16,357 nucleotides of DNA from Bacteroidales bacterium (GTDB taxonomy: Bacteria; Bacteroidota; Bacteroidia; Bacteroidales; VadinHA17), in the NCBI GenBank assembly GCA_013314865.1, contig JABUEV010000005.1:1-16357 (forward strand), given 5' to 3'. The notes beneath the pieces are model-generated. The model had not been told where the DNA came from and did no database searches. It saw only the letters and a list, made by a program, of their open reading frames with translations. Position numbers and translations under genes: made by a program. Positions within the stretch are counted from its first letter, which is position 1. Every line of letters starts with the position of its first letter. Positions 8,822-15,047 of this stretch are shown piece by piece.

Positions 8822-9458
8822 TATGTGAGGAAATATTTTTGTAGTTATGATATAACTGATTAAGTACTTCCAGCCCCTGTGCAGTGACAACAGCATGCAG
8901 GTGGTAGTCAATAATGGAATTGAAATAGTCTCTGGCAGAATACTCACTGCCCGTCAGGACGTTTCGTATAAAAAAGCTGACAACAGAGGTTATGAAGAAT
9001 TTGCTTATAAGGTCAACATCCATATTCTGCCTGTACAAGTTTTCCTTTTGTCCTTTAATCAGGTTCCTTTTCACGCCATCAAGAAAAGACCCAAAACCCA
9101 TCTTATGTTGCGTACCTGAAAGGTCCGGGAACAACTTTTTAAGATCCTCAAAAAAAACAGGGCTCAGCGAGTGAAATACCTCTCCCATTCCATAAATCCC
9201 TGATCTGAAACCTTCAATTGCATTGACCTCCTCAGAATACATTACGGCTATCCTATTTCCCATTTCCTTATTCAGAGTCTGCATGCAGAATTTCAAAAGC
9301 CCCTCCTTTGATCCGAAATGATTGTATATTGTTTTTTTCGTCACACCGGTTTTAACTGCAATCTCATCGATTGAAATTCGAAGTCCGTACTGTTTGAATA
9401 CCTCCATGCTCTTCGCCGCATATATTTCCTTCCTGTGAGTCATCTGTATATGTGACAT
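8814..9458 (-). CDS. TetR/AcrR-family transcriptional regulator of the efflux operon
   Basis: This 214-residue protein has an N-terminal TetR helix-turn-helix (about residues 9-55). SIDEIAVKTGVTKKTIYNHF at about 29-48 is the recognition motif and FGSKEGLLKF the conserved continuation. The rest is an all-helical ligand-binding and dimerisation domain with no recognisable ligand signature. A second in-frame ATG at residue 6 (9443) is an equally plausible start, since neither has a ribosome-binding site. It is the first gene of the efflux operon and overlaps the tolC-like gene by 8 bp, so it probably represses its own operon until a pump substrate binds. The 45-bp palindrome immediately upstream (9480-9524) supports autoregulation. 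TetR identity is firm; target and inducer are inferred. Confidence 0.9.
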   Translation of the reverse strand: MSHIQMTHRKEIYAAKSMEVFKQYGLRISIDEIAVKTGVTKKTIYNHFGSKEGLLKFCMQTLNKEMGNRIAVMYSEEVNAIEGFRSGIYGMGEVFHSLSPVFFEDLKKLFPDLSGTQHKMGFGSFLDGVKRNLIKGQKENLYRQNMDVDLISKFFITSVVSFFIRNVLTGSEYSARDYFNSIIDYHLHAVVTAQGLEVLNQLYHNYKNISSHNE

Positions 9459-9478
9459 CCTATGTTATGTATCGTCTG

Positions 9479-9486
9479 CAAAAATA
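9479..9486 (-). promoter_or_regulatory. Bacteroidota -7 box for the tetR/efflux operon
   Basis: On the minus strand this reads TATTTTTG, a perfect TAnnTTTG box, 21 bases from the first tetR start. That would give a transcript with a very short leader. No clear TTG -33 element is seen 19-21 bases further upstream. The box overlaps the outer end of the palindrome at 9480-9524. Confidence 0.5.
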
Positions 9487-9524
9487 CACAAATTATATTA
9501 AAATAGTATAATTAGTGTATTTTT
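9480..9524. promoter_or_regulatory. Long palindrome, probable TetR operator
   Basis: AAAAATACACAAATTATA (9480-9497) is matched by the reverse complement of 9507-9524 at 17 of 18 positions, with a 9-base centre. The symmetry, the position directly before tetR and the overlap with the -7 box fit an operator at which bound repressor would block initiation. The arms are longer than a single TetR dimer usually needs, so two dimers or a second function such as hairpin formation are possible. The operator role is inferred. Confidence 0.6.
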
Positions 9525-9808
9525 TTATTGATTTTTTCGCATCGCGTTATTCAGGGGCAGAGTAAAAAGGTCGAAAGTCGTGATCGGAACAGTTCGGGAA
9601 TTATAGTATTTCAATATTGCGTTTAAAAGTTGGAAGCCTTGACTGCAAGAAACGGTCAAATTGGCCACCAGGCGTCGGGCTAAACTGACCAACTCGCACC
9701 TGATTTAATTGTATAATTTATAGATAAATGTCCGTTTTGCCTTCGGAATGTAATTAAAGCGATCAGCTTATTCAAAAGGACTCAGGGTAAAAAGAATTAA
9801 ACATAGTT
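9525..9808. other. Gene-free region left of the chimeric TPR pseudogene
   Basis: No open frame or RNA gene is recognisable here. The one structured part is a pair of similar units at 9653-9695 (listed separately). No convincing terminator was found for the pseudogene, which ends at 9809. Confidence 0.5.
9653..9695 (-). repeat. Two short direct repeats resembling an IS21-type terminal array (remnant)
   Basis: Read on the minus strand, TTGGTCAGTTTAGCCCG and TGGTGGCCAATTTGACCG are two spaced units sharing the pattern GGYCARTTTR. IS21-family elements carry repeated GGTCAGTTT/GGTCAATTTGACC-like units at their ends, so this may be the scar of such an element. No istA/istB coding sequence or second end is visible. 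The resemblance is from memory and two units are little evidence. Confidence 0.3.
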
Positions 9809-10421
9809 TCAGAGCATTCCCTGCCCCACCATCCATTTCCTGACACGCTCATGCTCAGCCTGGTATTTTGTCTCCAAATCCTTTACGATCGCCTGAAATT
9901 CTGTCTCATTCCTTATGTTATCGAATAACGGATCATCTTTAATCATGTTAAGCATCCCAAGCAATATTTGTGGTACCTGACTATAATTTCGTAAGTATTT
10001 TAATGCTATTTCTTTTTCACCTTTAAATGCATATGCACCTGCAAGATCATAATCTGAGCGCCTGTCGTATTTTAAATCCCGATTCAGATTATTTACTTGT
10101 TCACTATTCGTTATTTGAATGTCTAAATAGAAATCTGCTTCCTTATGGTATCCATTTTGCCTGTATGCCCATGCTATACGGTGTAAAACGAACAACTTAT
10201 CCGTGATGTCCAGATTGTTCGGTTCCCCTGTCTCTGTTTAATTCGCATTTACACAGATCAGAAATAATGACTTCCAGGCATCTTCTTGAATAGAGGAGTA
10301 TCATGTTCTCATCATCGGCTTTAATAAGCCTTCCCAGTTCCTTCTCCAGCTCAGGCAGATGACCTTTAAAAGATTCATAAAGTTTCTCAAGCTCTTTTAC
10401 TTCGGAGGCCCAGATTGACAT
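9809..10421 (-). pseudogene. Chimeric, frameshifted DUF4145 / TPR gene remnant
   Basis: Two broken frames lie head to tail. The first (10421 to 10197) encodes 74 residues whose first 67 or so match the N-terminus of the intact protein at 10671-12515 with only four substitutions (for example SIW versus SMW, GHL versus GQL). It then diverges at GTE into QSGHHG and a stop. The second (9809 to about 10216, other frame) encodes a TPR-like C-terminal tail, from NNLDITDKLFVLHRIAWAYR to QAEHERVRKWMVGQGML. That ending is common in TolB/TPR proteins but differs from the intact neighbour's C-terminus. The TolB-like and most TPR sequence, several hundred codons, is missing. The simplest reading is a recombination that copied the neighbour's 5' end and promoter onto the 3' end of an older paralogue, out of frame. 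An in-frame TTG at 10195 could start the tail, but I do not think it is a gene. Confidence 0.8.
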
Positions 10422-10485
10422 TTAAATTTTTATTGGTCAGGATGAAGTTAGTAAAGAAAAAGACACAAGTCAAATAATAATCCAA
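10217..10485 (-). repeat. Recent duplication, copy A (partner 12311-12579)
   Basis: This block aligns without gaps to 12311-12579 at a constant offset of 2094, with about nine substitutions by eye. The first 110 or so bases are identical. It covers the first roughly 68 codons of the DUF4145 gene plus about 65 bases of upstream sequence. The left edge is sharp at 10217, where the pseudogene switches to unrelated sequence. On the other side a gapped, decayed match continues to the hairpin repeat at 10531. Confidence 0.85.
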
Positions 10486-10530
10486 TCACCCTTATCCCTT
10501 AAAACCTTTTTTCACCTCAATCTAAGATTA

Positions 10531-10572
10531 AAATCCGTCCTTCTTTGACTACTTCAGAAGAAGGTCTGAAAA
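10531..10572. repeat. Hairpin repeat, copy 1
   Basis: It starts AAATCCGTCCTTCTTTGACT and ends AGAAGAAGGTCTGAAAA. CCTTCTT (10539-10545) pairs with AAGAAGG (10558-10564). Near-identical sequence recurs at 13581-13622 and a partial copy at 12623-12650, all in the same orientation. It lies about 110 bases upstream of the chimeric pseudogene's start. Confidence 0.6.
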
Positions 10573-10670
10573 TCTTAACATATTTGAGTTAACAACAAAG
10601 ATTAAACATTGTCATAAATATATCCTTCCATCATTCAATCGTACTAGAAATTTGCGTCGAATCAATTGGA

Positions 10671-12515
10671 TTAAATGACTAAGTTAATATTGTGACACAG
10701 ATTTATGAAACGAGGATCATTATGCAAGGGATCGAATTGTACATATAAATGGATACAATACATATATGCTGCCCGTTCCTCGTACCCGGTCTGAAGCCAG
10801 TCAAGTGCCCGCTCATATTCACCAAGCCCCATGTGAACAGTTGCTATCCAGAAAGGCGATAAATATTTTGTTTTTCGGATTTTTAATAATTCATCAAGAA
10901 TCTCCTGTGCTTCTTTGGTTTTGCCGATAACTCCAAGACTGTAACCCCAAAGTGAAAGTGGAAAAATATCACGGTCTGCAAGCAGCACTGCTTTCTCCAA
11001 TGCTTCAACTGCTTCATGGCTCAGACCTTTTTGCATGTATGCGACTCCTAATATGGCATGAGTAACCCAATATGTTGCATCTTTCGAAATCACACTTTTA
11101 CATTGTTCAATGGCAAGATCGCTTTCCCTTGCGAACATAAGCTCTTCTCCAATACAGGTTGCTGTGGATATTGAAAGCGGATCCAGTTCTAATGCTTTGT
11201 GCATTTCAGCTACAGCTTCCTGATGGCGGCGTTGTTGTCCAAGGAACCATGAATATACAACGTGTACCCAACTGTCACCTGGCTTCAACCTTACAGCCTG
11301 AACAAACTCCTTCTCGGCGGCGGTCCAGTTCCATTCATAATCCCAGCAGTAAAAACCAAGGAGTAAATGGGCTTCGGCAAGATTATTGTCAATTTTGAGA
11401 GCATCCATTACAGTTTCTTTTATACGCGGATATGCCTCACCTGGAGGTATATGCCCCAAAGTACCTAACCCCCAGTAACACGTTGCTATTTCAGCATACG
11501 CAAGCGCATAGTCCGGATCCTCAATCAAAGCCTGTTCCAGCAATTCAATTGCCTGATTAATTCCTTTTTGAGTATACATATTCCGGTAATGGCGGCTTCT
11601 TAAGCATAGTTCAAAAGCTTTTAGCGATTTTGTCCCCTTACTGATTAACTGTTTTCTTTCATCGGGAAATAATTTAAGTTTGAGTGCTTCTGTAATAGAA
11701 TGTGATACTTTTTCTTGGATAGCAAACACGTCCTCAAGCGTCCCTGTAAATTTCTCTGCCCATAAATGAACATCAGTTATGGCGTCAATTAACTGAGCTG
11801 TGATCCTGAGATTATCCCCTGCTTTCCTGACACTGCCCTCAAGTACAAAGCGGACATTGACCTCTTTTGCAATTTCCACTATCTTCTTTTTTGTTCCCTT
11901 AAAAGTCATCGCTGAACTTCTTGAAATCACCAAAAGATCATGGATATGAGAGAGATCTGTAATTATTTCTTCTGTCAGTCCATCGCTGAAATATTCCTGA
12001 TCAGGATCAGGACTCATGTTTTCAAATGGCAGGACTATTATTGATTTTTCCAGTGTTGAGACAGTTGATTGTTTGTCCTCCGGCTTAGATTCATCTGGCT
12101 CTGGTTTTCCTGCAATCTTGAAATCTTTATATTTCAAATACCACTTAATGATTATGTCAAGATTAACAAGAACCGGTTTCACCTGTTCAGGGTCAAAATC
12201 CTTGGGATGGGTGCCATAGGTTGAAAGATCATTCAACCCGTGCATAGATGTAATTATGTGTGAAGGGACCTTTTTCTCTTTATTCAGCCTGTCAATTATC
12301 CCTTTCAGGGGTTCGGTTCCCCTGTCTCTGTTTAATTCGCATTTACACAGATCAGAAATAATGACTTCCAGGCATCTTCTTGAATAGAGGAGTATCATGT
12401 TCTCATCATCGGCTTTAATAAGTCTTCCCAGTTCCTTCTCCAGCTCAGGCAGCTGACCTTTAAAAGATTCATAAAGTTTCTCAAGCTCTTTTACTTCGGA
12501 AGTCCACATTGACAT
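10671..12515 (-). CDS. DUF4145-like / TolB-like / TPR repeat protein
   Basis: This 614-residue protein has no signal peptide and is probably cytoplasmic. Residues 1-35 are charged and coiled-coil-like. Residues 36-125 resemble the helical DUF4145 domain (SRRCLEVIISDL, GTHPKDFDPEQVKPVL). Residues 157-280 match the TolB-like N-domain found in adenylate-cyclase-associated and CadC-like TPR proteins (SIIVLPFENMSPDPDQEYFSDG; VRFVLEGSVRKAGDNLRITAQ; HLWAEKF). Residues from about 316 to 600 are TPR repeats (AIELLEQALIEDPDYALAYAE; AVAEMHKALELDPLSISTA; AVEALEKAVLLADRD). I see no cyclase, kinase or DNA-binding domain, so it is likely a scaffold or sensor; its role is unknown. The start is supported by conservation with the duplicated copy at 10421. 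A weak promoter (TTG at 12579, TATCTTTC at 12559) precedes it. The C-terminus (DPRFINLCHNINLVI) looks complete. Confidence 0.85.
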   Translation of the reverse strand: MSMWTSEVKELEKLYESFKGQLPELEKELGRLIKADDENMILLYSRRCLEVIISDLCKCELNRDRGTEPLKGIIDRLNKEKKVPSHIITSMHGLNDLSTYGTHPKDFDPEQVKPVLVNLDIIIKWYLKYKDFKIAGKPEPDESKPEDKQSTVSTLEKSIIVLPFENMSPDPDQEYFSDGLTEEIITDLSHIHDLLVISRSSAMTFKGTKKKIVEIAKEVNVRFVLEGSVRKAGDNLRITAQLIDAITDVHLWAEKFTGTLEDVFAIQEKVSHSITEALKLKLFPDERKQLISKGTKSLKAFELCLRSRHYRNMYTQKGINQAIELLEQALIEDPDYALAYAEIATCYWGLGTLGHIPPGEAYPRIKETVMDALKIDNNLAEAHLLLGFYCWDYEWNWTAAEKEFVQAVRLKPGDSWVHVVYSWFLGQQRRHQEAVAEMHKALELDPLSISTATCIGEELMFARESDLAIEQCKSVISKDATYWVTHAILGVAYMQKGLSHEAVEALEKAVLLADRDIFPLSLWGYSLGVIGKTKEAQEILDELLKIRKTKYLSPFWIATVHMGLGEYERALDWLQTGYEERAAYMYCIHLYVQFDPLHNDPRFINLCHNINLVI

Positions 12516-12579
12516 TTAAATTTTTATTGGTCAGGATAAAGTTAGGAAAGAGAAAGATACAAGTCAAATAATAATCCAA
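12311..12579 (-). repeat. Recent duplication, copy B (source copy in the intact gene)
   Basis: This is the partner of 10217-10485 and covers the 5' end and promoter side of the intact TPR gene. Because this copy lies inside an intact reading frame while the other is broken, it is more likely the donor. Confidence 0.85.
12552..12579 (-). promoter_or_regulatory. Candidate promoter of the TPR gene
   Basis: On the minus strand TTGG (12579-12576) is followed after about 16 bases by TATCTTTC (12559-12552), one mismatch from TAnnTTTG, 37 bases before the start at 12515. The duplicated copy at 10421 has TGTCTTTT at the same place, a poorer box, so that copy may also have lost promoter activity. Confidence 0.3.
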
Positions 12580-12622
12580 CCGACCTAATCACTATGAACC
12601 TTTATCCCCTTAAACTAAAAGT

Positions 12623-12650
12623 AAAATCTGTCCTTCTTTTACCACTTCGA
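12623..12650. repeat. Hairpin repeat, copy 2 (partial)
   Basis: AAAATCTGTCCTTCTTTTAC followed by CACTTCGA matches the first half of the repeat at 10531 and 13581. The second stem arm is lost, so it can no longer fold the same way. It lies about 110 bases upstream of the intact TPR gene, in line with the position of copy 1 relative to its pseudogene. Confidence 0.5.
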
Positions 12651-12802
12651 TGGATTTTCATTGGTTTTTCATCCTGCAATTTGCAGATCCTTTAATCGGT
12701 ATTCAACATCCATTTTTCTTCTTTCAGAAGAGAAATTCGGAACTTCGTTTATGTCAAAGATGTCGTCACAATATATTCATAGCTAAAACCAGCAACCACC
12801 TT

Positions 12803-12857
12803 TTTTGATGTCAAAATCCTTGAAAATGTTACAAAATGAACATTTTTTGATACAAAA
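12803..12857. promoter_or_regulatory. Paired palindromes upstream of the secreted-protein gene
   Basis: TTTTGA-TG-TCAAAA (12803-12816) and TTTTG-ATA-CAAAA (12845-12857) are similar palindromes 42 bases apart from start to start. Between them AAAATGTT (12823-12830) and AACATTTT (12839-12846) form an 8-bp inverted repeat. They lie 64-118 bases before the start at 12921 and could be a double operator. AT-rich composition makes chance matches possible, and no regulator is known. Confidence 0.35.
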
Positions 12858-12920
12858 GGGGTAGATTTTTTCTTCTCTGGTGCCGAAATTTGAAGATTAT
12901 TAACTTAAACTTTTTTTAAC

Positions 12921-13442
12921 ATGAAAACACCAAGACTGAAATTTTTGATCTCTGTTGCTATGCTTTTAGCGTCTTCTGGTTTAATTTGTGGCCAGACATA
13001 CCAGTATGTTTGGCACCTTGAGTTCGATCCACTGTTTCCTGGTATGTGTATAAATCATCCAATTGCAGGATCGGTTGATTATCATGTGACTTTTCATATA
13101 AATCCAAAAACAGGATTCGTTGACAAACAGCACAATAATATTCTGCATAGTGATTTAACGGATTTACAAACAAATGAAAAAGTCATATGTATAGATAGTG
13201 GTAATGATGGTCTGAACTATTGGGGTAACTGGGACTTCTGGAATAATGTTACAGGTGCAGATGTTAAAATTGAGGGATTTTGGCCAGAAAACGGTGGAGA
13301 GGGAGCGATGGTGGCTGGAGCCTTTAAATGGGTCAGCAAAGGTGGTGTTGTGGCAACAATGCACTTTATTCATCAGGTACATATCAACGCAAATGGAGAA
13401 GTGGTTGTCGATAAATATAAAGAAAGCATTGAGTGCAACTAG
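12921..13442 (+). CDS. Small secreted protein of unknown family
   Basis: This 173-residue protein begins with a clear Sec signal: a lysine/arginine-rich start (MKTPRLK), a hydrophobic core to about residue 22, and probable cleavage near ICG before QTYQYVWHLEF. The cysteine there lacks a proper lipobox (Ile at -1), so it is not an obvious lipoprotein. The mature part of about 148 residues is rich in aromatic residues and alternating hydrophobic residues, consistent with beta-strands. It contains YWGNWDFWNN, EGFWPENGGEG, the late strand GGVVATMHFIHQVHINANGE, and three cysteines. I do not recognise a family. It stands alone with no C-terminal sorting domain. Start choice rests on the signal peptide; no ribosome-binding site is visible. 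An overlapping frame at 13246-13491 has no independent support. Confidence 0.75.
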   Translation: MKTPRLKFLISVAMLLASSGLICGQTYQYVWHLEFDPLFPGMCINHPIAGSVDYHVTFHINPKTGFVDKQHNNILHSDLTDLQTNEKVICIDSGNDGLNYWGNWDFWNNVTGADVKIEGFWPENGGEGAMVAGAFKWVSKGGVVATMHFIHQVHINANGEVVVDKYKESIECN

Positions 13443-13542
13443 CGGTGATATTTTTCTTCCTGGGAGGAAAATTTCAACTCACTTTGAATAAAGACATACC
13501 ATTTTCACCAAATACTGGTTCCGGACTGGCGCCTAATAAAAG

Positions 13543-13568
13543 ACACCTCCAATTGATCTTTCAGGTGT
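13543..13568. terminator. Possible hairpin downstream of the secreted-protein gene
   Basis: ACACCT (13543-13548) pairs with AGGTGT (13563-13568) over a 14-base loop, followed by a weak T-run (ATGAATTTT). It is about 100 bases after the stop. A smaller hairpin, TTCCT-GGG-AGGAA, is at 13457-13469. Neither is a strong intrinsic terminator. The rest of the gap 13443-13716 holds only the hairpin repeat copy at 13581. Confidence 0.25.
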
Positions 13569-13580
13569 ATGAATTTTGAG

Positions 13581-13622
13581 AAATCCGTCCTTCTTTGACC
13601 ACTTCAAAAGAAGGTCTGAAAA
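13581..13622. repeat. Hairpin repeat, copy 3 (best stem)
   Basis: AAATCCGTCCTTCTTTGACC and the bases following match copy 1 at all but about three of 42 positions. The stem here is 8 bp: CCTTCTTT (13589-13596) with AAAGAAGG (13607-13614). Decayed similarity to copy 1 seems to continue for some 35 more bases. Unlike the other copies it lies between convergent genes, not upstream of a TPR gene. Confidence 0.6.
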
Positions 13623-13716
13623 GTCAGACATACTGTCGGAACAAAAGGATTTCAATCTGGATTGTAGTTGACGATCGGGGATGGCTAAGTTTTTGAAGGT
13701 TATAGCTTTTCTGATG

Positions 13717-14486
13717 TCATGTCATTTCTTCGACCTTCCTAAAGACCCGAATAAAATTACCCCCAAGAATTTTGTGGATAGCCTCTTCTTTGTATCCAAG
13801 GTTTAAAAGTATTTGAGTAATGTATGGGAAATAAGAGACATCAGACAGATATTCAGGAGCAAGGGGAATTCCGTCGAAATCCGAACCCAGACCCACATAA
13901 TCGAGACCAGCTGTTTTTACAATATGGTCAATATGATCAACAACTTTCTCCGCTGAGCAATTCGGCACAGGATGATCCTGATCCCATTTTTCCAGAAGCT
14001 TCATTATATCTGTTGATTTTTTCTCCGGGTCACTTTGGAGCATGTGTAAATAGTCCCAATAACCACTGTCAATCTTTGCGCCTTCAGGAGTTAGAAAACC
14101 AGGGAAAAAATTTACCATGACAATGCCTCCGTTTTTAGCAATTCCTTCCAGAATGTCATCTGGTATATTACGATCTGAACGGGCCAACTGGTAAGCGGAT
14201 GAGTGTGAGGCGATGATTGGAGATTGACTGATTTGGAGAACATCTCTCATCGTGTCGGTTGTTACATGCGAAATATCCACAAGCATGCCAAGGCGATTCA
14301 TCTGAGCAACGACTTTTTTTCTAATTCTGACAATCCTCCATGTATTGGTTTATCCGTTGCCGAATCTGCAAGGTCATTTGTTTCTCCCCATGTGAGAGTC
14401 ATATATCTTGCTCCAAGACGATAAAAAGAATTCAGTACACTCAGAGATTTTCTAATTGCAAAACCTCCTTCAATAATACGTAACAC
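13717..14486 (-). pseudogene. Membrane dipeptidase (peptidase M19), truncated and frameshifted
   Basis: The product would have been a zinc-dependent M19 (renal dipeptidase-like) enzyme. The upstream frame (14486 to 14298) gives IIEGGFAI and LGARYMTLTWGETNDLADSA, containing the family's bridging glutamate. The downstream frame (14301 to 13717) gives MNRLGMLVDISHVT, SHSSAYQLARSDRN and GLGSDFDGIPLAPE, with the two zinc histidines, the arginine and the late aspartate still present. The frames are joined by a run of seven A on the coding strand (14314-14320); one extra A would restore KKVVAQMNRLGM. More seriously, the N-terminal third, including the first metal ligands (the DGHND-type motif), is absent: the frame closes at TAA 14528-14526 with no M19-like sequence before it. 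Even if the frameshift is a sequencing error, the enzyme would be incomplete. Confidence 0.85.
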
Positions 14487-14654
14487 CCAGGTGGTATTTG
14501 TTTCATTATTAAAATTACATCTTATTTAAACCAAAGTCAATTTTCTTTTGATTTGTGAGAAGGCAGTAGATTCGAAGTTTTCATGAATACAAAGTTTTTA
14601 GAATCGAGCTTTAGTGGCAGGAATTATTTACCGGAGATTCTTATATAGAGTGAT

Positions 14655-15047
14655 CTAAATTTTAATAATATTCTCTATTACTATTTTTACTTTAAGTGCA
14701 ATGCCCCGATATTGAGCAGTCTCATCTTTGTCAGGCAGGTAAAAGTCATCTGGATACCTTATACTTACCCCAAAGTCAGTTAAACTGCCTAGATCAATAT
14801 CGAAATTCCTGGCATCAATCTTTTTACATTCAAGAAGCAGGTAATCCAGATCATGGGTTTTTGGAAAATCTATATTATGAAATACAAGGAATGCTTTTAG
14901 AAATTTTTCAACCGCTTGTTGTGCATGAAAACAAATAGTACTGGCAAATAATTCAGGATCTGATTCAAAAAGCTTCTCTATGACTGCAATGTCTTCATTT
15001 GCGCGAAATAGCCATGTTTTAAGGTAGTCATTATGGTCTTTTGTCAT
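14655..15047 (-). CDS. HEPN-domain protein, partner of the MNT nucleotidyltransferase
   Basis: This 130-residue helical protein matches the HEPN family typified by PF05168. It has ICFHAQQAVEKFLKAFLVFH at about 38-57, then FPKTHDLDYLLLECKK, then SIRYPDDFYLP at about 95-105, with a closing helix. Such proteins are encoded beside minimal nucleotidyltransferases and form toxin-antitoxin-like pairs. The start overlaps the stop of the upstream MNT gene by ATGA (15044-15047), so translation is probably coupled. The RX4-6H ribonuclease motif of HepT-type toxins is not seen: no histidine follows R97 or R114 at the required distance. It may therefore act through binding or in a non-nuclease role. Family and pairing are firm; toxicity is inferred and uncertain. 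Confidence 0.85.
   Translation of the reverse strand: MTKDHNDYLKTWLFRANEDIAVIEKLFESDPELFASTICFHAQQAVEKFLKAFLVFHNIDFPKTHDLDYLLLECKKIDARNFDIDLGSLTDFGVSIRYPDDFYLPDKDETAQYRGIALKVKIVIENIIKI

Larger units (their letters stand above)
12580..12920. other. Intergenic region between the TPR gene and the secreted-protein gene
   Basis: No gene is seen between these divergent genes. The region holds a partial hairpin repeat (12623-12650) and several short inverted repeats: CTGCAA-T-TTGCAG (12674-12686), TCTTCT-TTC-AGAAGA (12717-12731), and a cluster at 12803-12857 close to the secreted-protein gene. No perfect TAnnTTTG box was found for the plus-strand gene. Confidence 0.5.

Noticed and set aside
8822..8947. 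N-terminal extension of the tolC-like gene from ATG 8947
   Set aside because: It would place the signal peptide 42 residues inside the protein and overlap tetR far more. The start at 8821 fits export.
9480..9524. The palindrome read as a transcription terminator
   Set aside because: The arms are almost all A/T and lie upstream of tetR overlapping a -7 box. There is no gene ending there that needs a terminator.
9809..10195. A separate 128-residue TPR protein starting at TTG
   Set aside because: The sequence is a C-terminal tail of a longer family, begins mid-domain, and its upstream homology continues past the TTG. It is part of a pseudogene.
13246..13491. Plus-strand open frame overlapping the secreted-protein gene
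   Set aside because: It is a different frame of a well-supported gene with a signal peptide, and has no export signal, start context or family resemblance.
10531..13622. Hairpin repeats considered as a CRISPR array
   Set aside because: Only three copies spaced by 1-2 kb with genes between, one of them partial. There are no regular spacers and no cas genes.
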